DNA of 64,000 nt from Isoetes taiwanensis (GCA_021234155.1 JAJEKV010000005.1:24319584-24383583), one strand, 5' to 3'. Numbered from the stretch's first letter, positions 34,129-45,300 are shown. The notes: generated by a model not told the origin, from the sequence alone. A program made the numbers and translations.

Positions 34129-34748
34129 CATCTATCCTTAGAACCTGTGCAGTCCAAAGGAGTTGGAATCATTCAAAAATACCAAGTATAGCTCAAATTC
34201 AAAAAAATTGCTCTCGGGTTTGGACAGTTTTGACTGTATTTTGCCAAATCTAGCCACAAAAAATACTTTTACATATCCAAATGAAGATTTGATTGATTGC
34301 CCCTCTTCCCTAGCATCATTGCAACCTATCTACTTGGGAATTTCTCAAAAAGATGATTGGCAACTCCAAATCTCAATTTCTGATCACTGTTTTCTACATT
34401 TGACCTCTATTGACCAAAATTTGACCCCACTTTGAGCTCGAATAACTCACAGATTAAGTCTCTGACTTGGTCACAGGTTTTACTGTTGGTTAACTACCAC
34501 TTTTTTGACCAAGTCTATTGCATCTGACTTAAAAAATCGATCTGCATCTCGACACCACATTTGTTTTGGCAAAGGTACTATTTTTTGGAAATGGGAAAGG
34601 TATAGAACTCGAACTTTTTTAACTTGTTTTTGGGATTTCCTTGCATAGACTGATCACCTCAAGTGATCTGGAGGTTCTAACCCCAATTTGAGTGAAAACT
34701 TGAATTGGTTACTTGTGGTTGACCTTTAAGCCAGGTTTAGGGTCAACA
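34129..34748 (+). repeat. Family A 3' LTR of A4, right part
   Basis: Resumes the A4 LTR exactly after the duplicated CTTGC and ends GGTCAACA at 34748. The terminal hairpin GTTGACC/GGTCAAC spans 34718-34747. The flank ATATT (34749-34753) is part of A3 gag (compare GCATATTTCGGATGGG in A5), so A4 sits inside A3 gag. Confidence 0.9.
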
Positions 34749-35702
34749 ATATTTCTGATGGGTGAGAATTCCTATTGCAATGAATACATTCAGGGTAAGT
34801 TTTACCTGCTCTTGCAGCCGTGAGTTCAACCAATTGTTTAGTTATTTCTGCTAAGGCTTCAGTGACCTTGGATAGGTCTGACTTGACCTCTGCAACTTGA
34901 GAATTGGCTTCCTCCTCTTTAGATTTCCTTTTCTCTTTTTGTATGGCATAGACTGGAATAGAAGGGTGATGATCATAATGTGCATCAGTAACATCAGGGT
35001 AAAACGGGTCGTGATTATGATGAGGAGCATGGTGCTTGTCAGGCAAAGTAGAAAGCATCTGGGTTAGATCAGTGGTTTTGGCAAAGACTTTGTATATGGA
35101 ATCAAACCCTTCAGCAGCTTGGATTTTGAGCAATTTTCTTTGGATATCTGGTCTTCTTTGCAGACCATTAATAAAAGCATTAACTAAAAAAACAGAGTTG
35201 GAATGGTGATTTGTGCTTTTTGACACCTGCTCATGAATGTACTAAACCTTTCCTTGTCTTTGGTTCACACTTTCTCCTGCATGTATAGCAAAACCTTGCA
35301 ATTCATTAACCAAGTCTTGTGGAGCAGCTAACTTACCAAATCTATCCAGAAACTTCTTGACAAGTTCATCCCATGAGGTGGTACCCATCAACTTTTCATA
35401 AGTTAACCAAGCACCAGCTTCACTCTCATCTTTGAAACATTTTTCAAATTCTGAAAGCTTGCATCCTTTCTTGAAACCATAATCCCTGTAATAGTCTTCA
35501 AATATTCTCAAAAGTGGTTAGCACTCATACTGGAATCAAAGGTAGGCAAAGGAACAGGGACATTCAACTCAAACTGGTATGGCATGTTCTGAAGTAAGCT
35601 AGCTGAGAAGCTTGAAGGCAATGACCTCTCTCTGCAATGATCTGATACATCAACATCTTCCAATGGTTCTGATTCTGCTGGAAATTTTTGCTTTGGAGCC
35701 AT
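34749..35702 (-). pseudogene. A3 gag, 5' half
   Basis: ATG at 35702 (MAPKQKFPAE). Capsid-like region YYRDYGFKKGCKLSEFEKC and WDELVKKFLDRFGKL (35242-35511), then FINGLQRRPDIQRKL and linker IPVYAIQKEKRKSKEEEA (34726-35226), ending in the first knuckle CIHCNRNSHPSE, where A4 cuts in. Breaks near 35230 and 35510 are small indels (run of A near 35510). Its 3' partner is the LTR/UTR at 10799-13567. Confidence 0.85.
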
Positions 35703-35722
35703 GAGTTCTGAGATCCAAGAAG

Positions 35723-35740
35723 ATCTCGGTAGAACCTCCA
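35723..35740 (-). other. Primer-binding site, tRNA-Gln type (A3)
   Basis: Minus strand TGGAGGTTCTACCGAGAT next to the A3 LTR end. Confidence 0.78.
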
Positions 35741-35743
35741 AAA

Positions 35744-35979
35744 TGTTGACCCTAAACCTGGCTTAAAGGTCAACCTCAAGGTACCAATTCAAGTTTTCAC
35801 TCAAATTGGGGTTAGAACCTCCAGATCACTTGAGGTGATCAGTCTATGCAAGGAAATTCCAAAAACAAGTTCAAAAAGTTTGAGTTCTATACCTTTCCCA
35901 TTTCCAAAAAATAGTACCTTTGCCAAAACAATTGTGGTGTCGAGATACAGATCGATTTCTTAAGTCAGATGCAGTAGAC
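35744..35979 (-). repeat. Family A 5' LTR of A3, first 236 bp
   Basis: Nearly identical to the start of LTR 10799-12771. It is interrupted after GCAGTAGAC by a copia LTR; other copies continue with TTGGTCAAAAAAGT. The remainder of this LTR is not in the window. Confidence 0.87.
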
Positions 35980-36617
35980 TGTTAGAAATCAGTGGTCATG
36001 TGAATCTTTCTACTTGCAGTTAAACACAGAGATTGCAGCCAAAGCCAGTATAAGAACATATTAAGCTAATGTGGTTAAGATGGTTTGAAGAAACTAGGAG
36101 CACGAAATAATATTGCAAGGGAGTTTGATATTTTTACAAGTGATTTAATGGTTCAATGGTTTTGGGCCAATTTCACGGTTAATGTCTGTGGGATAATTCG
36201 AAGGTGCTGGATTTAATGCATAATGCCTGTGGGATATCTCAAGACCACCGAGATCCAAAGATAGAACTTCTATCTAAGCTAAACCGACGGAGCACAATAT
36301 ATAATCGGATGCATTGATGTTGAAGAACGACCCCCGGCTGTAGATCGAATGCACTGAAGAAGTTTTAAAGTCATTAGAGTTCATTGTTGATTCATAGCTA
36401 CAGTAGATTGAAGTATTAATGACTATGATTTTAAGCTGAAGGTTGAATTACCATTTAGTGCAAGGGATTAGGGACCATATTGTGGCTCTCTTGCATCCTT
36501 GAATTTCTAGAGGAAGTTCATGCTTAATTCAACTAAGTGCTTTAAGTGCTTTATGTGCAAAGTTAAGTGAAGCTTGCTTTTAAGTTCTAAACATCTAGTT
36601 GACTCATAATTCCATCA
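35980..36617 (+). repeat. Ty1/copia-type 5' LTR
   Basis: 638 bp from TGTTAGAAATC to ATTCCATCA, followed after one base by a canonical tRNA-Met primer site. Unrelated to the gypsy LTRs. TAGAC at 35975-35979 is the probable left target duplication. Confidence 0.75.
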
Positions 36618-36618
36618 T

Positions 36619-36630
36619 TGGTATCAGAGC
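36619..36630 (+). other. Primer-binding site, initiator tRNA-Met (copia)
   Basis: TGGTATCAGAGC, the standard plant copia primer site complementary to initiator tRNA-Met. Confidence 0.93.
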
Positions 36631-36650
36631 CAAGTTGGCTTAAGTCATAA

Positions 36651-37561
36651 TGTCAACTAGATTTGCAGCAAATTTGTTGAATCAAATTGAAGTATTTAAG
36701 GGGGACACTGGATTCCAAGTCTAGAAGGAGTCTATTAAGTCTGTGCTAGAGTTTGAACACTTGTGGCACCTTGTAGGTGGTGGTCAGGCCACTGTTTCAG
36801 CAAGTTCTGGAAGTGCAAGTCCAGGAGCCAGCTCTAGCAATCCAGGAGGAGAAACTGGAGACTCACAAAGTTCAGGAGCAGCTTCAGCTCCCAGGGTTCC
36901 AGCAACATATGACAATAAAATTATGGAAGCTCAGCAGATAATTCTAAGCAAGGTAGGAACTGCTTTGAAGCTGAGGTTAAGGGGAATGAAGCCACATGAG
37001 ATGTGGCAGTATCTTGTAAGTCAGTATGAGGTAAAAAGCTCATCTCAAATAGATTTGTTGGAAAAACAACTAAGGAAACTTAAATTGTTTGAAAAAGATG
37101 AGCTAACAGATTTTTTGGAGAAGTTTGATTCAATTGTGGCAGATCTTGAAGGAGTTGGGAATGTTCTAAGTGAGCAATATCAAATCTTGGCATTATCTCG
37201 AGCTGTTTCTCACAATACTCAGCTTGCAACACTAGTAAGGAATATTGCCACATCAAAAGAGCATGCTTTGAGGATAATTAGAACAGAATTTGAGCAGTCA
37301 AAAGGCCTGCAAGATGATGATCAAACTCCAGAAGTGTTGTTTGCAAGAAAGCAGAAAAAAGGAGGAGGAACCAGTAGAATTGGATCCTGCTATTCTTGTA
37401 ATCAATATGGGCATCTGAAAAATGAATGTCCAAATGTAAGTGAAGGTAAACAATTCAAATGCTTTAACTGTGATGGTAAAGGCCATATTTCAGCAAATTG
37501 TCCAAGCCCAAAGGGTATTGGAGGAAGAGGAAGAGGTCGAGGGAGAACACAAGTGGACTTT
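36651..37561 (+). pseudogene. Copia gag, C-terminally truncated
   Basis: ATG at 36651 (MSTRFAANLLNQIEVF). An in-frame TAG at 36722-36724 stands where a Trp is expected (GFQV-stop-KESIKSVLEF). The frame then stays open to 37561. UBN2-like gag core (LRLRGMKPHEMWQYLVSQYE, then LLEKQLRKLKLFEKDELTDFL) and two CCHC knuckles (CYSCNQYGHLKNEC, CFNCDGKGHISANC), followed by a Gly/Arg-rich tail GGRGRGRGR. It is cut by an A LTR fragment before protease. Good conservation apart from the single stop. Confidence 0.88.
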
Positions 37562-38416
37562 TACAAGATCTAGTTGACATTACTTTCAAAAATTATCTTA
37601 TGACTTGTGATGATTATTTTTCTATATCTGAAGCTATGAAGCATTCTTACCTATTGTTATCATGATATATTTACCTCCATATCAATTCAAATTGACTGCC
37701 AAGTTGTCAAATTATTTCCTGATATTTTTCTTAACAATTCTTGCTACAAAATATTCTACAGAAAATCTTTGAGTGTCTTCCAGCACTTTTGGCCCACTTG
37801 CCATCTATTCTTAGAGTCTGTGTAAGCCAAAGGAGTTGGAATCATTCAAAAATATTACATTTAGCTCAAGTTATAAAAAATTGCTCTCTGTTTTGATCAG
37901 TTTTGACTGTATTTTGCCAAATCCAACCACAAAAAATACTTATCCAAATGGAAATCTGACTACTTGCCTCTCTTCCTTATCACCATTGCAACATATTTGC
38001 TTTGGAAATTCTCAAAAACACGCTTGGCAACTCCAAATCTCATTTCCTGATCACTGTTTTTCATATTTGACTTCTATTGACCAAATTTTGACCTCACTTT
38101 GAGATCAAATAACTCTTAAGTTTAGTCTCTGACTTGGTCAGGGGCTTTACCATTGGATACCTGCAACTTTTTTGACCAAATCTATAGTGTTTGACTCGAG
38201 AAATCAAACTATATCTCATCATCACATCTGTTTTAGTGAAGGTACCAGTTTTTGGAAATGGGAAAGGTATAGAATTCCATACTTTTGAACTTCTCTTTAA
38301 ATTTATTCTTGCATAGACTGATCACCTTAAGTGATCTGGAGGTTGTAACCCCAATTTGAGTGAAAACTCAGGTTGGTTCCTTGTGGTTGACCTTTAAGCC
38401 AGGTTTAGGGTCAACA
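37562..38416 (+). repeat. Family A LTR fragment, plus orientation
   Basis: The 3' 855 bp of a diverged A LTR, ending GGTCAACA at 38416. No primer site or gag follows; a LINE remnant does. Its 5' edge is fused to copia gag without an LTR terminus, so deletion rather than insertion made the left junction. Confidence 0.83.
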
Positions 38417-39232
38417 AGAGATGTTCCTTATGCAAAGGATTAGATGTAAACTCCACATGCAAAGGGGAATGATCTGATTCCGGCATTTTATCTCCCACAG
38501 TGTATGCTGATACCATATCCAAACCACATGCTAAGAAATAATCCACTATGCTTGATCCCGTATGGCTGAAGCAAGTGGAATTTCCAGAGTAGGGAAACTT
38601 ATGGATGCCATTTGCTTCTTCAATCCGCAAATGGTGCCTGTTTCTAGCAAAAATTCTCCCATTGCATTTGAGAGTTTGTCTTCAGAACTCCTGTTAAATA
38701 ACTCTTCTTGCTCATCCAGGCATGTATCCAGAGGATCTACAAATGTTCGAGACTGATGGCAGCCCGTTCTGGCATTAAAATCACAAACAAAGAATATTTT
38801 TCCCTGCTCACTAAATTCCAATGCATCTGCACACAGGTTTCCCAGAGGATCCTCCATATCAAAATTCCTATTTTTGTATAAAGTAGCATTGAGTGGAGCA
38901 AAATAGCATGCATCAATGAAAAGATTTACATTTGAAGTCTTTATTTTCAACCACAGATACTGTTTATTTACATCTTCTTTCACTATCTGGAGAGCAGGCT
39001 CCATGTATTTGTTTCCATAGACAGCTATTCCTCCATAACCTCGCCCAGGTCCTTCCTTCTTTTCATTCCATAAATGACCAATTACTACATGTCCCGATAT
39101 GTTTGGCAAAGAGCGAGATTGATGTTCCCATGTCTCAACAAAGATCAATATATCTTGCTGTTTCCGTGTTTCAGTTGTTGCATCCACCTTAACTTGATTC
39201 AATCCATGAGCATTCCACATACTCATTCTCAA
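38417..39232 (-). pseudogene. LINE-type AP endonuclease domain (ORF2 start)
   Basis: Minus strand, ATG at 39232. Endonuclease/exonuclease/phosphatase fold motifs in order: WNAHGLNQ, FVETWE, YGGIAVY, the YFAP region, CDFNARTG, SSIVDYF and SDHSPL. All the usual metal-binding and catalytic positions are visible. A frameshift near 38600 separates the last two motifs from the rest. The domain ends at an A LTR (38416), so RT is absent. The DFNARTG form differs from the DFN-E/I form I associate with plant L1 elements, so clade assignment is open. Confidence 0.8.
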
Positions 39233-39244
39233 GGCCCTGAATCC

Positions 39245-40001
39245 CTAGTTCTTTTTTCTCTTCGTGATCACTGCTTTTCCACTTTGATCTAGGTATGCCA
39301 CAAAACCAGCATCTCTTGCTTCTTTCACCCTTGCCCATTCTTTTTTCCAGATTTCCAACTGTGTTGGTGTGAGATCTGAGTTAAGCCATATCCTTTCTCC
39401 TTTTAATGCAACTCGATTTTGCATGATCCTGTCTCTGGCTTCTTTTGAACGAAACCTGACAAGAATTGGGCGAGTATGGAAACCAGGTTTCCCCAATCTC
39501 CTTCCTGATACAAAATGGGGCTCATGAAGATGCATCAATTTTGAGAAAAAATACCTCTCGGATATTTTCATTTTCTTCTTCAGATAGTCCTGAGATTTTC
39601 AGGTTTCTAGCTCGAAACTCAAGATCTGCCTGCTCTGCTGTGATATGTTCATGGTGGAGTGACATTTGCTCCTTAGTTGTTTCAGCAATTAAGGTTGCAA
39701 GATTGGTTTCCAAAGTCTAGATCTGCGCAGTATAATCAATTTCCGGGTGCTTATTGGAATCACTGGGTATTGATTTCTGCTGCATCAGTTCATCCAAGGA
39801 TTTTTTGAGCGATGAAACCTCACCCCTAAGATTGTGAATTTCAGATTTCAATTCCTGAACAAGGGCCACCAGATCCGAGCCCCCCTCATATTCGATCCCC
39901 TCACCTTCAGATGAGGGTTTCTTCTTCGGAGGCATACAAAGATGCCCTAATGTCCGTTGAAGCTGGGGATCCCGTCTGCGAATATGCACTGTCTGAAACA
40001 A
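39245..40001 (-). pseudogene. LINE ORF1-like protein
   Basis: Sits 12 nt upstream of the endonuclease ORF. N-terminal basic PPKKKPSSEGEG, then a heptad-rich segment (LVALVQELKSEIHNLRGEVSSLKKSLDEL region, 39770-39880) that looks like a coiled coil. Next is an RRM-like start (ARNLKISGLSEEENENI, 39560-39610) and a C-terminal basic domain (RPILVRFRSKEARDRIM, ERIWLNSDLTP, GFVAYLDQSGKAVI). This is the trimerising RNA-binding layout of LINE ORF1 proteins. One in-frame TAG (39717-39719) and one frameshift near 39550 at a T run. Confidence 0.72.
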
Positions 40002-40003
40002 GG

Positions 40004-40073
40004 TTTTGATTGCAGGTCTTCAGGAGGCCAAAGCTATGGATATTGCTAACATTCACATCTATGTTGACTCACA
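40004..40073 (+). pseudogene. Plus-strand fragment of gypsy RNase H
   Basis: About 23 codons reading LIAGLQEAKAMDIANIHIYVDSH, clearly the first RNase H of family A, with Val for Gly before the Asp. It lies between the LINE remnant and the minus-strand D element, with no LTR nearby. Likely a filler inserted during break repair. Confidence 0.7.
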
Positions 40074-40819
40074 TCTTGGTCCTCGTGTTCAAATAGAGCA
40101 TAAAGTAGATAGGCACTGGGATTTTCCACTAAATTCACAACTTTGACATTCATATTATAGGCTTGAACTTTACAAGTCCATCTACACCACTTTGCTTTAG
40201 GTTGTTTCTTTGCAAAAAGGAGAGACAGAGGATTTTGCCTCATATAAACTTGAGTTTGGCTGTTTTGTAGCAAATGTCTATCAAAAACATCAGAGGAGCT
40301 ACACTTTTTTCCAATCTGGGATATTTTATCAGACCACATCTTGCTGGCAAAAGCAATAACATGGTCTTCTTGCAGTAACGCAACACCAATTGTCTTTTTG
40401 GTAACACTGATATAGGCTTTGAAAGGCTTTTCTAGATCTGGGGGCTTCAGCAAGATAGAATGGCAGATGGCATTGATGATTTTATCAAAGGATTCCTAAC
40501 ACTCTTCATTCCAATCAACCAGAATATGCTTGCTTTCACTCTTGGAACATTTCCCAACCTTTGTGAGGTTAGAAATTGGATTCATAGTGTGTGAGAAGTG
40601 AGGGACATACATTCTCAGAAAACTGGTCATTCCCATGTTTTACCTGTTTGAGTGTTTTTGGAGGTGCTAGCTTCTTCAGAGCCTCAATCTTAGCTTCAGC
40701 CACTTGAATGCCTTTTGTTGACACAATATGTCCAAGCAATTATCCTTTTGAACACAAAAAAACACATTTCTTTGGGTTTAAGCTGACCCCCTTTAAGCTG
40801 ACCCCCCCTTTTCTTTGGG
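40074..40819 (-). pseudogene. Family D RNase H-like domain and RT fragment
   Basis: 40046-40453 reads KPPDLEKPFKAYISVTKKTIGVALLQ, then YMRQNPLSLLFAKKQPKAKWCRWTCKVQAYN. It again has Thr where the catalytic Asp should be. The RT thumb (KTLKQV region) is near 40640-40680, and NPKKCVFLCSKG near 40745-40775. The RT palm with the active site is deleted; the junction carries a short duplication of TTTAAGCTGACCCCC (40777-40808). Confidence 0.8.
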
Positions 40820-41820
40820 TTTTGAAGTTCCTTAACTCTCCCATAGCTTGATCTCTAAGTAAGATCACTTTTAACCTGATATTCTCCCAATATTTGCCTA
40901 CAAACAAGTTGAGAGTCTCCAAAGATAACAACTTCAATAATATTCAAATTCTTAGCCTCTTGGAGACCTGCTATGAGAGCCTTATATTCTGCCATATTTG
41001 AGGTTATATTAGGAAAAATTCTGCCTACTTTTGCAAGCAATCTATTGGAGGAATCTTTGAGAAGAGCAGCAGATGAGGCAACACTCAATCTTTTAGAAAC
41101 ACCACCATCAAGCCATAAGTAAGCAAAATTTTCTTGTTTTGGCAATGCCAACTGAATGGGGAGCTCCAAGTTGGGTATTCGATCACTTGTATTTAATTCA
41201 AATTCCCCACATGGGTTTGACAACATCATTTCTTCTTCTTCTATGAAATTTAAGGCCTCAAATTCACCCACTTTGTTGTATAATGTTACCTTTTTCTTAC
41301 CATTGGAAATAGTGCATTTCCCTTTTGACCAAACAGGTCTGGCATCAACTGTAGAAAGCCATTTCCTTCCCAAAAGCAAATCATAAATGTCTGATTTCTC
41401 TTCAATCCCTTCAAAAGCCACCACAACAAAGTTAGCTGTAACAATTATACCTTCAACATCAATTTGGTACATTGTTGACTATTCCTACTGGGCTAATCTT
41501 TGTGTTTGAGAAAGATTTTAAGACCATTGGAGCCTTCTTATCTATCTCAAGGCCACACAATCTCATGACATGATGAGGCGTAACATTCAGAGGTGATCCT
41601 CCATCCAATAGGACCTTGGTCAAGATTTTCTTGCCCGTTCTGGCAACACAAGTGAAAGCCCCTGGTTCATAATCCTCCTGAGTAAGCATGTGCTCCTCAA
41701 TATGATTAGTTAGAGGAAACTCATCTTTTTTGGTCAAATTGAGCACCTTTTTCCTGTAGGATGGAGCTATTTTGAGCAAAGTTGGCAGATCAACAATGAT
41801 TTTAGAATTTTTAAGCAGAT
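40820..41820 (-). pseudogene. Family D upstream RNase H and protease
   Basis: 205-codon piece 40855-41472: end of protease (DIYDLLLGRKWLSTVDARPVW), then YLWLDGGVSKR, MAEYKALIAGLQEA and FGDSQLVCRQ, i.e. the first three acidic positions of RNase H. The last Asp is lost with the deletion. The protease start (VLLDGGSPLNVTPHHVM) is near 41600. A frame break near 41460 separates them. Sequence is closer to family C than to A. Confidence 0.83.
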
Positions 41821-42617
41821 GCTCAAAATTCTCACTATCTTTATCTTTTTTTAAATATTTCTGGACAGGGGGAGGAGGTACAACCATATTTTGATCAACT
41901 TCCTTGTGTTTTATAGCATTGACTTCCTCATTAGCTCGTGCTGGCTCCTTTTCCTTTGCATTGTTCATTCCTCTAATATGCACATCCATAATCTCCTCCC
42001 ATTCTTCAATTTCCTGCACAAATCTGATGGAAGCATTTTGCTTATCATGCTTAGATTTTTCCTGCCTAGCAAAATATTATTTTACATTACACCTATCTTC
42101 ATAATGTCCCACAGCTTTGCAAAAGGCACGCACAGGGCATTCCTTACCAAAATGCCCCCTTTTACCACATTTTGTACAAGGCCTATACCAGCAGTAATCA
42201 GATGAATGAGAATTTCTTGAACAGTGAGCACAAGGTGGATAAATCTTTTTCTCAAATTTGAAATTCTTCATCTCTTGAGTTGCTTGGTCATCTCGACTAA
42301 GGGCTCTAATACTTTGGTAATCTCAGCTCTCACATCTGCTACAAGACCCTCAGCATCCTCCATCTTTGTTTTTTTTCTTTTCCTTTTGAATAGCATAAAC
42401 TGGTATAGGTCCTGGTCCCATGTATTCCTGTTCATATTCTGGAAAGAATGGATCATGAGGTGAGTGCATATCATCTGGCAAGTAAGAAATCATATCTGCA
42501 ATTTCAGTAGCTTTAGTGAAAGCCTTATGTATTGTATCAACGCCTTCTTGTATTTGGATCTTGAGTATCTTCCTGTGTATCCTTGGTCTACTGCTTAAAA
42601 CTCTGATAAAAGATGCC
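41821..42617 (-). pseudogene. Family D gag fragment
   Basis: Three CX2CX4HX4C knuckles (42085-42230: CAHCSRNSHSSDYC, CTKCGKRGHFGKEC, CKAVGHYEDRC; the last has Ala for the first Cys). An acidic/Lys-rich linker precedes them. Gag is cut at 42617 by the A5 LTR. ATGCC at 42613-42617 should recur just right of A5 beyond the window, followed by the rest of D gag. Confidence 0.82.
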
Positions 42618-44502
42618 TGTTGACCCTAAACCTGGCTTAAAGGTCAACCACAAGGAACCAATTCAAGTTTTCACTCAAATTGGGGTTAGAACCTCCAGAT
42701 CACTTGAGGTGATCAGTCTATGCAAGGAAATCCCAAAAACAAGTTCAAAAAGTTCGAGTTCTATACCTTTCCCATTTCCAAAAAATAGTACCTTTGCCAA
42801 AACAAATGTGGCGTCGAGATGCAGATCGATTTTTTAAGTCAGATGCAATAGACTTGGTCAAAAAAGTGGTAGTTAACCAACAGTAAAACCTCTGACCAAG
42901 TCAGAGACTTAATCTGTGAGTTATTCGAGCTCAAAGTGGGGTCAAATTTTGGTCAATAGAGGTCAAATGTAGAAAACAGTGATCAGAAATTGAGATTTGG
43001 AGTTGCCGATCATCTTTTTGAGAAATTCCCAAGTAGATAGGTTGCAATGATGCTAGGGAAGAGGGGCAATCAATCAAATCTTTATTTGGATATGTAAAAG
43101 TATTTTTTGTGGCTAGATTTGGCAAAATACAGTCAAAACTGTCCAAACCCGAGAGCAATTTTTTTGAATTTGAGCTATACTTGGTATTTTTGAATGATTC
43201 CAACTCCTTTGGACTGCACAGGTTCTAAGGATAAATGGCAAGTGGTCCAAATGAATAGAAAAACACACTAGAATTTTCTGTAGACTATTTTGTAGCAAGA
43301 ATTGTAGAATAATATATCAGAGATGGATTTGACAACTTGGCAATCGATTTGAATTGATATGGAAGTAAATATATCATGATAACAGAATATAAGGATGCTT
43401 CATAGCTTTAAATCACAGGAGAATAATCTTCTCAAGTCAATAAATAATTTTTGAAGGTAATGTCAATCAGATCTTGTGGATCCAATTGAGGAGAGCTCAA
43501 GAACTTCAAGGATCGTCCAGATCTTGCTCAGCAATGATCAATGTAGGATCTGAATACTTCTGGGCCTTCAAATTTTTCTCTGTCTTCGTTTCCCATGTAT
43601 ATAGATTTAGATTTTAACGGTTCCGGCATCTTAGAGCTTAAATTTAGGCTTGATTGGATGCTTAGGGGCGGGAATACAGAAGTAGGTAGTTTTCAGAGTC
43701 CAAGGCTTCCATTCCGGCGTGATTCGAGCAGTTTTCCAATTTTAGGGTTCTTCACTGTATTTTTTCCAGAATTTGCGCGATACGGTGGCCGTATTTTTGG
43801 GAGTATAAACCAGGAATATGCTGTATTTAGCCATTTAGAAATGTTAGGCCATGGTTTCAAAGGGTGCCTTATAAAATAATTAGATAGATAGATCAATTGA
43901 GGAGATGGCAACCCTAATTTTTGAGGAATATGCTAGGCTTAGATACCATGTATTGGGATATTCCATAGGTAGCAAGAATATTTAAGGCACAATGGTGGAC
44001 AAAGCAAAGTGGTCATAAAATTCCAGGCTAGAAATGGGCTAGGGGTATTTATGAAGGTGTGATAAGAGTGGGAAAAGGGATATGAAATAAGGAGGCAAAA
44101 AGAATTAAGCAATCAAGGTGTGATTTGGCAAAAAAATGAACAAGGGAAAATATAAGCATAAGGGGAATATGACTAGGGAAATGGGTGTAATAATATGGAT
44201 AAAAATGACTAGGAGGTGGAATCTAATGCCATGGGATCTTCCAAACTTTTAACTTCCAATCTTCAAAAATTGTCTTCCAAACTTCATAACCCAGAATCTT
44301 CTAGAGCATATTCTTGACTAAGCACTTTGACCTTAAATAAAGTACCTCATGTGAGTTTTGAACCTGGAGCACTTGTTGTCTTGTAAAATGAACATCCTTT
44401 GACCTTCATATCAATGTTGACTACCAAGTCCTCTTTTGACTTAGCCTTCCTAACTTCAACAAATAAACCATTCAATTAGTATGTTGCCCTTTGGGGGCAA
44501 CA
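42618..44502 (-). repeat. Family A 3' LTR of A5
   Basis: 1885 bp with canonical ends. Telo-box-like AGAACCCTAAAAT on the minus strand near 43745 and TATA-like CTATATA at 43598-43604. The 5' palindrome is at 44482-44502. Confidence 0.9.
43598..43604 (-). promoter_or_regulatory. TATA-like box in family A LTR
   Basis: Minus strand CTATATACATGGGAAAC context; the same site occurs at 63642-63648 (A5 5' LTR) and near 19472 (A4). Conservation among copies is seen; promoter use is inferred. Confidence 0.4.
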
Positions 44503-45300
44503 TCTCGCCAAAACAAGAAAATGGCTGGTCCCCTCAGCCACAAGGGTCTTCATCTTGGTACCAAGGTATCTAAGTGAGAATTATGGTAAAAAGAGAATGT
44601 AAAGTGCAAGTGCTGATGGAATGGGGGTGAATATGGTGGTGTAAAAAAGTGAGTGAGTGAGAAGGAGGTGAGAATGAATGTAAACATGGTAAAGTAGTGA
44701 TGGGAATGGAATGTATGAGTGAGTGAGAAGTGCTGATGGAGTCTTGATGAGTGCAAGTCTTTGATGAGTGCAAAGTCTTTGAGAAGTCTTGATGAGTGCA
44801 AGTGCTGATGGAATGGGGGTGAATATGGTGGTGTTATTAAGTGAGTGAGTGAGAAGGAGGTGAGAATGAATGTAAACATGGTAAAGTAGTGATGGGAATG
44901 GAATGTATGAGGTGATATGGATATGTAAATGTTTGAATCTCGCCAAAACAAGAAAATGTGTGGCTTCTTGATCCTTAAAAATGCAACTCGCTATGATGGT
45001 AAAAGCTGAATTGCAGAGTGCCTTCTTTTGGGAATGAGAACAAGAGTAAGGAGTTTAAATGGATAGCAGGACCACTTATGGCAGATGAATAAAGATGGAG
45101 AAAGGGTGCACCTGTCATGGAAACATACAAACAAGTTAAACTTGATTCTTGCACTCTGCTATGATGGTGAAGCTGAATTTGCAGAGTGCACATTTGGGGA
45201 GATAAAAATAAAAGAGCATGGCTGAATGGAGGGCAAGACCACACTGAGACAGATGAATAAAGATGGATAAAGGGTGCTCCTGCAAATGACACTTGGCAGT
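44503..45300 (-). repeat. A5 3' UTR with tandem repeats
   Basis: The LTR-adjacent motif (TCTCGCCAAAACAAGAAAAT on the plus strand) is at 44503-44523 and again at 44938-44958. A 190-bp unit (GAATGGGGGTGAATATGGTGG) is repeated at about 44620 and 44810. The 165-bp CTATGATGGT unit occurs twice in 44985-45200. It ends at GCAGT (45296-45300), the target of the B insertion. The His/Ser/Phe-rich ORFs are repeat artefacts. Confidence 0.75.
45296..45300 (+). other. Target-site duplication GCAGT, left of B
   Basis: GCAGT precedes the B LTR here and at 54777-54781, and follows a B LTR at 57120-57124. Confidence 0.88.

Noticed and set aside
38417-39232. Endonuclease ORF as a host DNA-repair gene
   Set aside because: It has the LINE EEP motif order, sits directly after an ORF1-like frame and is truncated by an LTR; no introns or host context.
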